NCBI GenBank assembly: GCA_949741925.1
Contig: CATJOY010000048.1
Location: 1 to 64,000, forward strand
Length of the DNA: 64,000 bases
Source: an uncultured Desulfovibrionaceae bacterium
GTDB lineage: Bacteria > Desulfobacterota > Desulfovibrionia > Desulfovibrionales > Desulfovibrionaceae
Direction of reading: 5' to 3'
Shown here: positions 55,559-64,000 of the stretch, piece after piece
Layout: each line of letters begins with the position of its first letter
How positions within the stretch are numbered: position 1 is the stretch's first letter
Notes under the pieces: generated by a model
Told to the model about the DNA's origin: nothing
Databases searched by the model: none
Seen by the model: only the letters and a program-made list of their open reading frames with translations
Program-made: the position numbers and the translations under genes

Positions 55559-57070
55559 TTACGCTGGGTGGGCCTGGCGCGCTTGGGAGCGCTTTTTCAG
55601 ATACTGTCGAATAAAGGGATAGACCATAACAATGAAAGCGATTCCTAGAAAGACCAGGCAAACCGGCCGTTCCAACAGCGGCATAAAGCTGCCTTTGCTG
55701 GCGGTCAGTCCCCGACGGAGCTGCATCTCTGCGATGGGGCCGAGAATGAGGCCTAAAACCATCGGGGCAAGCGGATACCCCTTTTTTTCCAGCGCATACC
55801 CCAGCAGCCCGAAGCCGAATACCACCCAGATATCCATAAAGCGGTTGTTGCTGCCATAAGCCCCGATGACACAAAAGGCCAAAATCGGCGGAATCAGCAA
55901 GTATTTAGGAATCTTCAGCACCATAGCAAAGGGCTTGATAAAGAGAAGCATGAGCAGGAACATGGCGATATTGGCGGCAATAAAGGCCAACATGAAACCA
56001 TAGGTCACTTCGGGCGCGTTGATGAAAAGCTGTGGCCCGGGCGCCAGATCGTTGATCATCAGACCGCTCAAAAGAAGCGCTGCGGCCGGGCAACCAGGCA
56101 GGCCCAGCGTCAACAAAGGAATTTGTGCCCCGCCGGTAACTGCGTTATTGGCCGCTTCGGAAGCAATAATCCCGTCTTTGAGGCCGGTACCGAATTTTTC
56201 CGGGGTGTTAGAAGAAAGTTTAGCCTGATTATAGGCCAATAAGGAAGCCGTACTGGCCCCGACACCCGGCACCAAACCGATCAGCGTGCCGATACATGAA
56301 GAACGGATGATGTTGAGAGCAGACTCCCTAACCTCCTGCAAACGCGGGATAATATGTCTATACGCAACACTGAAGGTCTTCAAGGGTTCTCGCACCGAAC
56401 CCACGTCATCGAGCAGTTGCGGAATGGCAAAGAGACCAATCAACAGGGAAAGCTCGGCAAAGCCGCTGGTCAGATGGTCGGAACCGAAACTGAAGCGGGG
56501 CAACCCCATGATGGGGTCCGGTCCGACACAGCCGATAAACAGCCCTATCAGCCCGGTTGTCAGGGCCTTGCTGAGGGGAGCCTGGCTGGTATCCGCGATC
56601 ATGACCAGCGCGCACATGACGATGGCAAAAACCTCAAAGGATGAGAGTTCCAGGGCTACTGCAGCTAGAGCCGGGGCCAGGAAAAGCAAACAGAGGTAGC
56701 TAAAGCCGCCGCCAAGGAACGAAGCGGTGATGCCGTAGCCCAAGGCCTTACCCGGCTCGCCCGCCGCAGCCATGGGATGCCCGTCGTAGGTCGTGGCGAT
56801 ACTAGAGGGGGTGCCCGGAATATTCAACAGCACCGCCGAAACCAGCCCGCCGGTCATGCCGCCCACATAGACCGAGATCAGGAGGGAAAGGCCCTGCATG
56901 GCGTCCAAGCCATAGGTCACGGGTACGGCCATGGCAATGGCCATGGTCGCCGTCAGCCCGGGGATCGAACCCACACAAATGCCGATAGCGGTGCCCGTAA
57001 CAATAATCAGAAGGATGTCAGGCTGACAAAGCAGTGCAAAACCGCCAGTAATAGCGCTAAGGATATCCAT
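55559..57070 (-). CDS. Tripartite tricarboxylate transporter large permease (TctA)
   Basis: A 503-residue inner-membrane protein with about 12 segments. TctA signatures are IPGLTATMAIAMAVPVTYGL, NIPGTPSSIATTYDGHPMA, and the second repeat LVPGVGASTASLLAYN with LGLPGCPAAALLLSGLMI. The ATG at 57070 has GGAG seven bases upstream; an ATG two codons earlier is too near that site. Substrate is unknown; citrate or other carboxylates are typical. Confidence 0.93.
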   Translation of the reverse strand: MDILSAITGGFALLCQPDILLIIVTGTAIGICVGSIPGLTATMAIAMAVPVTYGLDAMQGLSLLISVYVGGMTGGLVSAVLLNIPGTPSSIATTYDGHPMAAAGEPGKALGYGITASFLGGGFSYLCLLFLAPALAAVALELSSFEVFAIVMCALVMIADTSQAPLSKALTTGLIGLFIGCVGPDPIMGLPRFSFGSDHLTSGFAELSLLIGLFAIPQLLDDVGSVREPLKTFSVAYRHIIPRLQEVRESALNIIRSSCIGTLIGLVPGVGASTASLLAYNQAKLSSNTPEKFGTGLKDGIIASEAANNAVTGGAQIPLLTLGLPGCPAAALLLSGLMINDLAPGPQLFINAPEVTYGFMLAFIAANIAMFLLMLLFIKPFAMVLKIPKYLLIPPILAFCVIGAYGSNNRFMDIWVVFGFGLLGYALEKKGYPLAPMVLGLILGPIAEMQLRRGLTASKGSFMPLLERPVCLVFLGIAFIVMVYPFIRQYLKKRSQARQAHPA

Positions 57071-57115
57071 AGGCATTCTCCGGAGTAAAGTTGATCATCC
57101 GGAATCCGCGTGCTT

Positions 57116-57601
57116 TCAGGGGAAGAACGTGCCGAGGAGCAGACCGAAAACCAAGTACATGGCAGCCACAACCCCCGCCGCGCTCAAAACGGCAGGTAGC
57201 CAACAGCTCCGCACGCTGCCGTTCAACACGCAACAAAGAACGCAGATAAACAGGAAGGACAACAAGAGAAAATGAAGATCAGTGAAGACTATAAGGAGGA
57301 TATAGCCGGCAAAAAGGGCTACCGTCACAGCCGGCAGCAGATTCCCGCGGCCGGATTGCGCTGTCTTAAAGGCCTCAGAGCTGGATTGCTCCCGTCTCCC
57401 TGTTTTCCAGTAGATGTAGAGCGCCTTGATAATGGTGTAGGACGCCAGGACAATAATCCCTTTGAGAACCAGTTGCGGGAAAAAGGCCGGTCCCATGGGC
57501 TCGAAGCGCGGTGGCGGCAACTGCCGGGAATGATGAAACAGCGCCGCGGCGGCGGCAAGAATCAAAAACGGCGCACTGATTTCGGAGAGCAGCCTTTTCA
57601 T
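57116..57601 (-). CDS. Tripartite tricarboxylate transporter small permease (TctB)
   Basis: A 161-residue protein with four predicted membrane segments and the family pattern RFEPMGPAFFPQLVLKGIIV near residue 32, the conserved core of TctB. GGAG precedes the ATG at 57601. First gene of the B-A-C unit, 45 bases before tctA. The function of TctB is auxiliary to TctA. Confidence 0.88.
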   Translation of the reverse strand: MKRLLSEISAPFLILAAAAALFHHSRQLPPPRFEPMGPAFFPQLVLKGIIVLASYTIIKALYIYWKTGRREQSSSEAFKTAQSGRGNLLPAVTVALFAGYILLIVFTDLHFLLLSFLFICVLCCVLNGSVRSCWLPAVLSAAGVVAAMYLVFGLLLGTFFP

Positions 57602-57967
57602 GGAGACTCCAGAGGAAACAGGTGCGAACCAGAAGCGGGACCATACGATCGGCGCGATGGCTCTGCCGGCAAAGCGACAGCGCGAAATATCCAAATATAT
57701 GTTATTACATTAAATTTGCCATACAATTTTTACAAAGTCAAGGTCCTTGGAACATTCCGTATTCTCTTGTGAGAGGATGAGAACCCATACAGAGCAAACG
57801 ATCTGGTAAAAGGGAACACCACGTTGAATTAGCGGCGGCGGACCGGGCTCTCTTGCAGCGTCCAAAGGCTTTGAAAGCTATCTTATGAATTTTTCATTGA
57901 ATGTTATCCCGGAACGCGTATGGTAATGACCATAGATGAATCTGTTTTTTGCCGGACATAATAACGC
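57602..57967. other. Divergent intergenic region tct / desulfoferrodoxin
   Basis: No gene is supported. The stretch 57690-57760 is AT-rich and should hold the tct promoter (minus strand). A dyad CAAGG-T-CCTTG (57739-57749) is a possible operator. Confidence 0.45.
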
Positions 57968-57996
57968 TTGTCTTTTTTATTACCAGGAATTATTCT
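57968..57996 (+). promoter_or_regulatory. Promoter of the desulfoferrodoxin gene
   Basis: TTGTCT (57968-57973), exactly 17 bases, TATTCT (57991-57996). The start near 58003 leaves a 69-base leader. The surrounding AT-rich sequence could hold a PerR- or Fur-type site, but I see no good dyad. Confidence 0.65.
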
Positions 57997-58071
57997 CATT
58001 AAAAAGTTCGGCATTTCTTAAGAACCATATACCGCCGGCCGGGTCAATCCGGCTGCAACAAGGAGATCACT

Positions 58072-58452
58072 ATGGCCAAACAATTTGAAGTCTATAAATG
58101 CGAGCGCTGCGGCAATATTATTGAAGTGTATTTCGCCGGAGAAGCTACCCCCGAGTGCTGTGGCCAGCCCATGAAACTGCTGGTTGAAGGCACTACCGAC
58201 GGCGCCCGGGAAAAACATATTCCTGTTATCGAAAAAACGGCTACCGGCTTCAAAGTGAAGGTGGGTTCCGTGCCCCATCCGATGGAGGAAAGCCACTGGA
58301 TTCAATGGATTGAGCTTTTGGCTGACGGCCGTTCTTACCATAAGCTCCTCAATCCCGGAGATGCCCCCGAGGCAGAATTCTGCATCCAGGCCTCCAAGGT
58401 AACCGCCCGGGAGTACTGCAACTTGCACGGCCATTGGAAAGCCGAACTCTAA
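58072..58452 (+). CDS. dfx: Desulfoferrodoxin (superoxide reductase)
   Basis: Reduces superoxide to hydrogen peroxide without releasing oxygen, using electrons from rubredoxin. The 126-residue protein has both iron sites. Centre I is a desulforedoxin-type FeCys4 site (C10, C13 in CERCG; C29, C30 in PECCGQ). Centre II uses H49, H69, H75, C116 and H119 ([22 protein letters not shown]). AAGGAG precedes the ATG. It leads the oxygen-defence cluster. Confidence 0.96.
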   Translation: MAKQFEVYKCERCGNIIEVYFAGEATPECCGQPMKLLVEGTTDGAREKHIPVIEKTATGFKVKVGSVPHPMEESHWIQWIELLADGRSYHKLLNPGDAPEAEFCIQASKVTAREYCNLHGHWKAEL

Positions 58453-58611
58453 AATCTGTTCACCTTGCGCTGCCTGCCTGAATGCAGGCTCAAGCTGCCG
58501 CCAAGCGGCATAGGCCAAGGCTGCGTGAGCCCATCATTGGAGAGCGGGCATACCGCCTTAAGGGAGCCCGTGTTCATGAGCGCCGCGTATCCCAAACTAA
58601 AGGAGCATCCT

Positions 58612-58770
58612 ATGAAAAAACATGTCTGCACCCTCTGTGGTTATGTGTATGATCCCGCCGAAGGCGACCCCGATAACAACGTTAAGCCCGGAACAGCCTG
58701 GGAACAAGTGCCCGCCGACTGGGTCTGCCCCGTCTGCGGAGCGGGCAAAAGCGATTTTGAAGAAGAATAG
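58612..58770 (+). CDS. Rubredoxin
   Basis: A 52-residue FeCys4 electron carrier: [19 protein letters not shown] and [14 protein letters not shown] provide the four cysteines. Typical full length. It is the expected donor to both the superoxide reductase upstream and the oxygen reductase downstream, and the gene order supports this. AAAGGAG lies before the ATG at 58612. Confidence 0.97.
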   Translation: MKKHVCTLCGYVYDPAEGDPDNNVKPGTAWEQVPADWVCPVCGAGKSDFEEE

Positions 58771-58822
58771 CGCGACCTTCCCCCGGCTGCCGATCGGGGC
58801 ATAGGGCGCTGAGGCCCATCTT

Positions 58823-58862
58823 CCGGAGCATTCCTCCCCTTGACAGGACGGGAATGCTCCGG
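58823..58862 (+). repeat. Hairpin between rubredoxin and ROO genes
   Basis: A perfect 12-bp stem CCGGAGCATTCC/GGAATGCTCCGG with a 16-base loop. No T-run. It may set relative expression of the two genes or stabilise the upstream message. Confidence 0.6.
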
Positions 58863-58972
58863 CTACGTACGGCGTGGCAGCAAAATGCCCTCTCCGGAAC
58901 GGCCGGCCAAAACGCCTTTGCCCGGATCGACCGGAGAGCGATTGTATCACTTTGCGCTAAGGATTGCCTGTT

Positions 58973-60184
58973 ATGAAACCATTCGCGATCAAGGAAGATA
59001 TTTTTTGGATAGGCGACGTTGATTATTCCAGCCGGGATTTCCACGGCTATTCCCGTTCGCCCATGGGAACGACGTACAACGCCTATCTAATCAAAGATGA
59101 AAAAAACGTCGTCTTCGATTCAGTCAAGGCCGAAGCTGCAGATACTATGCTCTGCCGCCTAGCCCGAAGCATAGAACCACAAAAGGTTGACTATCTCGTG
59201 GTCAACCATGTGGAACTCGATCATTCCGGAGCACTGCCCCGGCTGGTGGAAGCCTGCAAGCCCGAAAAAATCTTCTGTTCGACCATGGGCCTTAAATCCA
59301 TGCAAGGGCACTTCGATACCAGCGGCTGGCCGGTACAGGCGGTAAAAAACGGCGAGACCATATCTATCGGCAAGCGTTCGATAACCTTTATCGAAGCCCG
59401 TATGCTCCACTGGCCGGACAGCATGTTTTCGTACATTCCCGAGGAAAAGCTGCTCATTTCCAACGATGCCTTTGGCCAAAATATCGCCACATCCGAGCGG
59501 TTTTTCGATGAAATAGATCGTGATATCATGCTCCACGCCATGAAGGAGTATTATCATAACATAGTCCAGCCCTATGCCCCGCAAGTGCTCAAGGTTCTCG
59601 AAGAAGTAGGGAAGCTGGGTTTGGATATCGAGATGCTGGCCCCGGATCACGGCCTGATCTACCGCCGCAAAGAAGACGTAGCATTTGCTCTGGATTGCTA
59701 CAAAAATTTTGCGCTCCAACCTTGGAAGAAAAAAGCCCTGATCGTTTACGACACCATGTGGCACAGTACCGAAAAAATGGCTGAAGCTATTGCTGAGGGC
59801 TTGGTTGCGGCAGGGGTTCCCACCCGGCTCATGTGCATGAAGGCCAACCACCACAGCGCGGTTATGACCGAACTGGCCGACTGCGGCGCGCTAATCGTAG
59901 GTAGCCCTACCCACAACAACGGCATCATGCCTGCCATGGCCGATGTTCTCACTTACATGAAAGGCCTCCGGCCACAAAATAAACTCGGGGCGGCCTTCGG
60001 CTCGTTCGGCTGGTCCGGGGAAAGCGTCAAGGTTCTCCAGGAATGGCTCACCGCCATGGGCATGGAGCAGCCCGTCCCCCCGGTGAAGTGCCAGTTCGTG
60101 CCCAAGCACGAAACCTTCAGCCAATGCTATGCTCTGGGTGAAGCACTGGGGGCGGCACTGACCGCTCGCTGCGAAAAGGCCTGA
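58973..60184 (+). CDS. roo: Rubredoxin:oxygen oxidoreductase (flavodiiron protein)
   Basis: Cytoplasmic flavodiiron enzyme reducing oxygen to water (or NO to N2O) with electrons from rubredoxin. Of 403 residues, 1-250 are the metallo-beta-lactamase-like diiron domain: HVELDHSG gives the HxExDH ligands, then MLHWPDS, SNDAFGQN and APDHGLIYR. Residues about 255-400 are a flavodoxin domain (VYDTMWHSTEKMAEAIA, VGSPTHNNGI). Length equals that of D. gigas ROO. AAGGA lies nine bases before ATG 58973. Confidence 0.95.
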   Translation: MKPFAIKEDIFWIGDVDYSSRDFHGYSRSPMGTTYNAYLIKDEKNVVFDSVKAEAADTMLCRLARSIEPQKVDYLVVNHVELDHSGALPRLVEACKPEKIFCSTMGLKSMQGHFDTSGWPVQAVKNGETISIGKRSITFIEARMLHWPDSMFSYIPEEKLLISNDAFGQNIATSERFFDEIDRDIMLHAMKEYYHNIVQPYAPQVLKVLEEVGKLGLDIEMLAPDHGLIYRRKEDVAFALDCYKNFALQPWKKKALIVYDTMWHSTEKMAEAIAEGLVAAGVPTRLMCMKANHHSAVMTELADCGALIVGSPTHNNGIMPAMADVLTYMKGLRPQNKLGAAFGSFGWSGESVKVLQEWLTAMGMEQPVPPVKCQFVPKHETFSQCYALGEALGAALTARCEKA

Positions 60185-60236
60185 GGGGGTGTGATCCCCG
60201 GTTTTCTCCGGCCACATTGGTTTTTTCAAAAAATAC

Positions 60237-60266
60237 TTGACGAATATGCCCGTTAAAGGATAACAA
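60237..60266 (+). promoter_or_regulatory. Promoter of tRNA-Val
   Basis: TTGACG (60237-60242), 18-base spacer, TAACAA (60261-60266), 23 bases before the mature tRNA. Confidence 0.65.
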
Positions 60267-60288
60267 ATGCATCTTGCCTCACTGGCGT

Positions 60289-60363
60289 AGGCGCGTAGCT
60301 CAGGGGTAGAGCACTTCCTTGACACGGAAGGGGTCAGCAGTTCAAAGCTGCTCGTGCCTACCA
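60289..60363 (+). tRNA. tRNA-Val (GAC)
   Basis: A full cloverleaf of 75 bases. The acceptor AGGCGCG pairs with CGTGCCT (one G-T pair), the D stem is GCTC/GAGC, the anticodon arm CTTCC-TTGACAC-GGAAG gives anticodon GAC, and the T arm is AGCAG-TTCAAAG-CTGCT. The CCA end is encoded. It reads GUC and GUU codons. Confidence 0.97.
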
Positions 60364-60375
60364 AATAGGAACACT

Positions 60376-60406
60376 GAAAGGGAGGTTCGCCTCCCTTTCT
60401 TTTTTA
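60376..60406 (+). terminator. Terminator after tRNA-Val
   Basis: A perfect 10-bp stem GAAAGGGAGG/CCTCCCTTTC with a TTCG loop and a six-T tail, 13 bases after the tRNA. The remaining 195 bases before thrS carry a weak stem AGCGCC/GGCGCT near 60425-60454 and no T-box features. Confidence 0.95.
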
Positions 60407-60601
60407 TATGGGGTATCCAGGTAAGCGCCGGGAATCATCCCCGAAGGGGCGCTGCGGCGTGCTACAGGGGCTTTTTCTGTTGCGCAATGCCCACCTGGAG
60501 GCGGCGGCGCGGCCTGCTCTCTTTCCGGGATGGAGAGGCCCCCTCGCGGTTGTTGTTTTCGACCTTATTTTCACAGGATTCCAGCAGTAAGGAGCAATCT
60601 C

Positions 60602-62551
60602 GTGAACGTACGCATTGAAGGCGAAGTCAAGGAAATGGCGGGGGCCCTCTCGCTGGGCGAAGCCCTGCGCGGCTCCCTTTCGGGCAAACGCGGCAAGGCT
60701 CTGGTCGCCGCCGAAGTCGGCCCTGAGCTGTTCGACCTTTCCACCCCTCTCTCCGCCCTCAACACAACAACCGAGACTCCCGAAATAACGCCTGTGTTCA
60801 TTGATTCCCCTAAGGGCCTTGAAATTTTGCGCCACTCGGCGGCCCACATCCTGGCTGAGGCGGTGTTGCGCCTTTACCCCGACGCCAAGGTGACCATCGG
60901 CCCGGCCATTGAAACCGGCTTCTATTACGATTTTGACGTAAAAAAACCCTTCACGCCTGAAGATTTTCCGGCCATCGAAGCGGAGATGCGCAAGATCGTC
61001 GAGGAGAACCAGCTCTTCGCGCGCAAGGTCGTTTCCAAGGAAGAAGCTGTAGCTCTCTTTAAGGATAAGGGTGAAGACTACAAGGTAGAGCTGATCAATG
61101 ATATTCCTGATGCTACGGTGAGCCTGTATACCATTGGTGAGTTTATCGACCTTTGCCGCGGCCCGCACCTGCCGGCTACCGGTCTGGTCAAGGCGTTCAA
61201 GTTGCTCTCTGTAGCCGGAGCTTACTGGCGCGGCGATGAAAAAAACCGCATGCTCAGCCGTATCTATGCCACTGCCTTTGCCGATCCAAAGGAGCTGGAT
61301 CGTTACCTGCGCCAGTTGGAAGAAGCGAAAAAACGCGATCACCGAAAATTGGGCAAGGATCTGAACCTCTTCGCCTTTCATGAGGATGTGGCCCCGGGCA
61401 TGGTCTTCTGGCATCCCAAGGGCATGCTGATCCGGACTATTCTTGAAGATTTTTTGCGCAAGGAGCACCTGCGCCGTCATTATGATATTGTACAGGGCCC
61501 GCAGCTTTTACGCCGTGAACTCTGGGAACGATCCGGGCACTACGCCAATTACCGCGAAAATATGTATTTTTCGGAAATCGATGGCGATGCGTACGGCATC
61601 AAACCCATGAACTGCCTCTCACACATGCTGATCTACGGCTCCGAAACCCGCAGTTACCGGGATTTGCCCCTCCGCATGTTTGAACTCGGCGTGGTGCACC
61701 GCCATGAAAAAAGCGGCGTCATGCACGGCCTTTTGCGGGTGCGCCAGTTCACCCAAGATGATGCCCATATCATCTGTCGCCCGGATCAGTTGGAAGAAGA
61801 AATCGTCAGCGTGATCAAGCTGGTTCAGGATCTTTTTGGCCTCTTCGGCTTCAGTATTAAATTCGGCGTGGCCACCAGGCCGGAAAAGTATATCGGCACT
61901 GAAGAAGCCTGGGATAAGGCCACGGCAGCCCTCAAAATGGCTTTGGAACACCAGGGTATAGATTACGTCATTAATGAGGGCGACGGCGCCTTTTATGGTC
62001 CTAAAATCGACGGTCGGGTTACGGATAGCATCGGCCGCGAATGGCAGTGCTCCACCATCCAGGTGGATTTCACCCTGCCCGAGCGCTTTGACCTTACCTA
62101 TGTAGGTCAGGATGGCGAAAAGCACCGCCCGGTTATGGTCCACCGGGCCATTCTGGGCTCTCTCGAACGCTTTATCGGCGTGCTTATTGAGCACTGCGCC
62201 GGCAATTTCCCAACCTGGTTGGCTCCGGAACAAGCCAGAATCATGACTGTGACCGAGGCCCAAAACGACTTTGCCCGCAAGGCCCTGGAAACCCTCAAGG
62301 CAGCAGGCATTCGTTGCGGCATCGACCAGCGCAACGAAAAACTGGGTTTCAAGGTCCGTGCCGCTCAAACCGAAAAAATACCGTACATCCTCGTTGTCGG
62401 GGATAAGGAAGTCGAGGCCGAGGGCGTCAATGTACGCCTCAGGGGAGACGAGAGCCTTGGGCTCAAGTCTCTTGAGGAAGTAAAAAATCTCATCCTCGAA
62501 GATTGTGATCAACCCTTTACGAATGGAGGCATGCGCTATCGTTTCTCCTAA
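60602..62551 (+). CDS. thrS: Threonine--tRNA ligase
   Basis: Class II synthetase charging tRNA-Thr. The 649-residue protein has an N-terminal TGS domain, the editing domain with [18 protein letters not shown] and the motif DLCRGPHLP, the catalytic core ([34 protein letters not shown]) and the anticodon-binding domain. The start is GTG 60602 with AAGGAG eight bases upstream. The 3' end overlaps infC, an arrangement conserved in many bacteria. Confidence 0.96.
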   Translation: MNVRIEGEVKEMAGALSLGEALRGSLSGKRGKALVAAEVGPELFDLSTPLSALNTTTETPEITPVFIDSPKGLEILRHSAAHILAEAVLRLYPDAKVTIGPAIETGFYYDFDVKKPFTPEDFPAIEAEMRKIVEENQLFARKVVSKEEAVALFKDKGEDYKVELINDIPDATVSLYTIGEFIDLCRGPHLPATGLVKAFKLLSVAGAYWRGDEKNRMLSRIYATAFADPKELDRYLRQLEEAKKRDHRKLGKDLNLFAFHEDVAPGMVFWHPKGMLIRTILEDFLRKEHLRRHYDIVQGPQLLRRELWERSGHYANYRENMYFSEIDGDAYGIKPMNCLSHMLIYGSETRSYRDLPLRMFELGVVHRHEKSGVMHGLLRVRQFTQDDAHIICRPDQLEEEIVSVIKLVQDLFGLFGFSIKFGVATRPEKYIGTEEAWDKATAALKMALEHQGIDYVINEGDGAFYGPKIDGRVTDSIGREWQCSTIQVDFTLPERFDLTYVGQDGEKHRPVMVHRAILGSLERFIGVLIEHCAGNFPTWLAPEQARIMTVTEAQNDFARKALETLKAAGIRCGIDQRNEKLGFKVRAAQTEKIPYILVVGDKEVEAEGVNVRLRGDESLGLKSLEEVKNLILEDCDQPFTNGGMRYRFS

Positions 62552-63089
62552 TCCACGGCCCCGCCGTAACGAGCCCCAGGATCTGGTCCGCCGCAACGAG
62601 CAGATTCGCGCCCGCGAAGTTCGGGTTATCGGCGCCGAAGGCGAACAGCTTGGCATCTTAAGCCGCATGGAGGCCATTGCCACGGCCCGCGAAGCCGGTT
62701 TTGACTTGGTTGAGGTGGCAGCCGCCGCTGATCCGCCGGTTTGCCGCATCATGGATTACGGCAAGTTCAAGTACGAGGCCCAGAAAAAAAAGCAGGAAGC
62801 CAAAAAGCGGCAGACCATCATCCAGATCAAGGAGATCAAGCTGCGGCCCAAGACAGATGAGCATGATTACCAAACAAAGCTCGGGCATATCCGCCGCTTC
62901 ATTGAAGGCGGCGACCGCTGCAAAGTGACCATCTTTTTCCGTGGTCGGGAAATCGTGCACAAAGACCGTGGCCAGGCCATGCTGGATAGAGTGGTGGAAG
63001 ATACCAAGGAAATCGCCAAAGTGGAGCAGGAAGCCAGAGCCGAAGGCCGTACCCTGTTCATGATGTTGGTGCCTCTGCCCAAGAAGTAG
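62538..63089 (+). CDS. infC: Translation initiation factor IF-3, probable AUC start
   Basis: IF-3 proofreads start-codon choice and keeps subunits apart. The protein has [40 protein letters not shown] and [22 protein letters not shown] at 62525-62529 lies eight bases before ATC 62538, which starts [14 protein letters not shown]; the in-frame ATG at 62523 lies on top of that ribosome site and cannot use it. Non-standard starts (AUU or AUC) are known for infC and permit autoregulation. With AUC the product is 183 residues. Overlaps thrS by 14 bases. Confidence 0.9.
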   Translation: MVSPNPRPRRNEPQDLVRRNEQIRAREVRVIGAEGEQLGILSRMEAIATAREAGFDLVEVAAAADPPVCRIMDYGKFKYEAQKKKQEAKKRQTIIQIKEIKLRPKTDEHDYQTKLGHIRRFIEGGDRCKVTIFFRGREIVHKDRGQAMLDRVVEDTKEIAKVEQEARAEGRTLFMMLVPLPKK

Positions 63090-63303
63090 AGAGCATTTTT
63101 GACGGTCCGTCGGGGATTTTTGCGTTCCTTTTCCGGCGGAAAGGTGTGCGGATTCCATTCTTCCGGTTTTTTTCTTGCCTTTCCGCGTGCTTTGGCGCAT
63201 TATGCCCCATCTTTTGGCAGGCGCAGGGTCTTCAAGCCCCGTGATTCTGCCTCTTGCCGCCCGCCGGAGCGCTGATCCGGTCATTTGCGATAAGGAGTCA
63301 ACC

Positions 63304-63501
63304 ATGCCCAAAATGAAGACCAAGCGCGCCGCGGCCAAGCGTTTTGAAGCTACCGGCAGCGGCAAGTTCCGCCGCCGCAAGCAAAACCTGCGCCACATCC
63401 TGACCAAGAAAAATGCTAAGCGTAAAATGCGCCTCGGTCAGGGCGCCATTGTAGACGGCGCCAACGAAAAAGCCGTGCGCCGCATGCTGCCTTACGCCTA
63501 A
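63304..63501 (+). CDS. rpmI: 50S ribosomal protein L35
   Basis: A 65-residue basic protein: MPKMKTKRAAAKRFEATGSG with a C-terminal GAIVDGANEKAVRRMLPYA. Length and ends match the family. AAGGAGT lies before the ATG. The 214 bases after infC hold only the palindrome GACGGTCCGTC near 63101 and T-rich tracts; an L20-binding leader could be here but was not resolved. Confidence 0.95.
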   Translation: MPKMKTKRAAAKRFEATGSGKFRRRKQNLRHILTKKNAKRKMRLGQGAIVDGANEKAVRRMLPYA

Positions 63502-63627
63502 GCGGCCCCTTGTTCTGCCCTGGCGGCAACAATTTTTACATGGCAGCGGCCAACGGCCCTGCCCCTCAACTTTTAGCGCCCGGTTGGCTTCTCTCCGCCT
63601 CGCCGGGTCACCAGATGGAGACGTAGT

Positions 63628-63981
63628 ATGCGCGTGAAGCGAGGGATGGCGAGCCACAGACGCCACAAAAAATATCTGGATATGGCCAAAGGGTTTCGCG
63701 GTGGTAGAGGCGTTTTATACCGTACCGCCCGCGAGGCCGTTGAGAACGCCCTGGCCTATGCCTACCGGGATCGTAAGGTTCGCAAACGTGATTTTCGCGC
63801 CCTATGGATAGTGCGCATTAATGCGGCAGCGCGCGAGTACGGCCTTTCGTACAGCCGCTTCATGAACGGCCTAGCTAAAGCGCAAGTGGGCCTTGACCGC
63901 AAGGTGCTGGCTGATCTGGCTGTTCGAGCCAAGGAAGATTTCGCCAGGCTGGCTGAGGTGGCCAAAGCCCACCTGGCCTGA
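63628..63981 (+). CDS. rplT: 50S ribosomal protein L20
   Basis: A 117-residue 23S-binding protein needed early in 50S assembly. It begins [20 protein letters not shown] with [39 protein letters not shown] and [20 protein letters not shown], all typical. GGAGA precedes the ATG. In other bacteria L20 represses its own operon. Last gene; the window ends 19 bases later. Confidence 0.96.
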   Translation: MRVKRGMASHRRHKKYLDMAKGFRGGRGVLYRTAREAVENALAYAYRDRKVRKRDFRALWIVRINAAAREYGLSYSRFMNGLAKAQVGLDRKVLADLAVRAKEDFARLAEVAKAHLA

Positions 63982-64000
63982 AGCAAGCACGTTCTCTAGC

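Noticed and set aside
60407-60601. A possible T-box riboswitch in the thrS leader
   Set aside because: No T-box consensus, specifier loop or antiterminator could be found.
1-64000. CRISPR arrays, insertion sequences and prophage genes
   Set aside because: No regularly spaced direct repeats, transposase, integrase or phage structural gene was seen in the window.

Overview
The window reads as a chromosomal segment of a motile, anaerobic, sulfate-reducer-type deltaproteobacterium of the Desulfovibrionaceae. The grounds are a desulfoferrodoxin, rubredoxin and rubredoxin:oxygen oxidoreductase cluster, a SahR-like regulator next to ahcY, a flagellin tail of the Desulfovibrio type, RpoN-type promoters in front of flagellar genes, and moderately GC-rich coding sequence. 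I cannot name a species from sequence alone. Most genes are ordinary housekeeping or flagellar genes. The unusual part is a 14-kb glycan island.

Layout. 1-130 is the end of a flagellin gene. 589-2960 (minus strand) holds sahR-ahcY for S-adenosylhomocysteine recycling. 3416-6509 (minus) is the str operon rpsL-rpsG-fusA with a near-consensus promoter. 7384-21201 (plus) is a tightly packed 12-gene surface-glycan operon. 21383-29258 contains a MafI-like immunity gene, miaB, gltX, an HpcH/HpaI aldolase with a truncated IclR regulator, and an AzgA-type purine permease. 29433-40846 (minus) is the flagellar block flgF-flgG-flgA-flgH / flgI-flgJ / flgN-flgK-flgL-csrA-fliW. 41234-48530 (plus) is rimP-nusA-ylxR-infB, a small membrane protein, DUF503 and nrnA. 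48552-49712 is a multidomain methyltransferase. 50098-52480 (minus) is a polar amino-acid ABC transporter. 52904-54311 is trpB behind a trp attenuator. 54500-57601 (minus) is a tripartite tricarboxylate transporter. 58072-60184 is the oxygen-defence cluster. 60289-60363 is tRNA-Val, and 60602-63981 is thrS-infC-rpmI-rplT.

How the glycan island probably works. A CapD/FlaA1-type dehydratase and a VioA-type aminotransferase would make a 4-amino-6-deoxy sugar nucleotide. A KAS III enzyme, a stand-alone acyl carrier protein and a ketoreductase-like SDR would build a short acyl chain. A PglD-like hexapeptide transferase could attach it to the amine. This resembles the modified-viosamine route of Pseudomonas syringae flagellin. 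An SQD1 homologue would add UDP-sulfoquinovose, and an FkbM methyltransferase and a B12-dependent radical SAM enzyme offer methylation. Two large glycosyltransferases could assemble the glycan, and a sulfotransferase-like protein may act too. The nearby flagellin gene suggests, but does not prove, that flagellin is the acceptor.

Regulation seen in sequence: a trp leader peptide with tandem Trp codons and alternative hairpins; two -24/-12 promoters; a terminator-like hairpin in the rimP-nusA-infB leader; a probable SahR operator; and an infC gene that appears to start with AUC.
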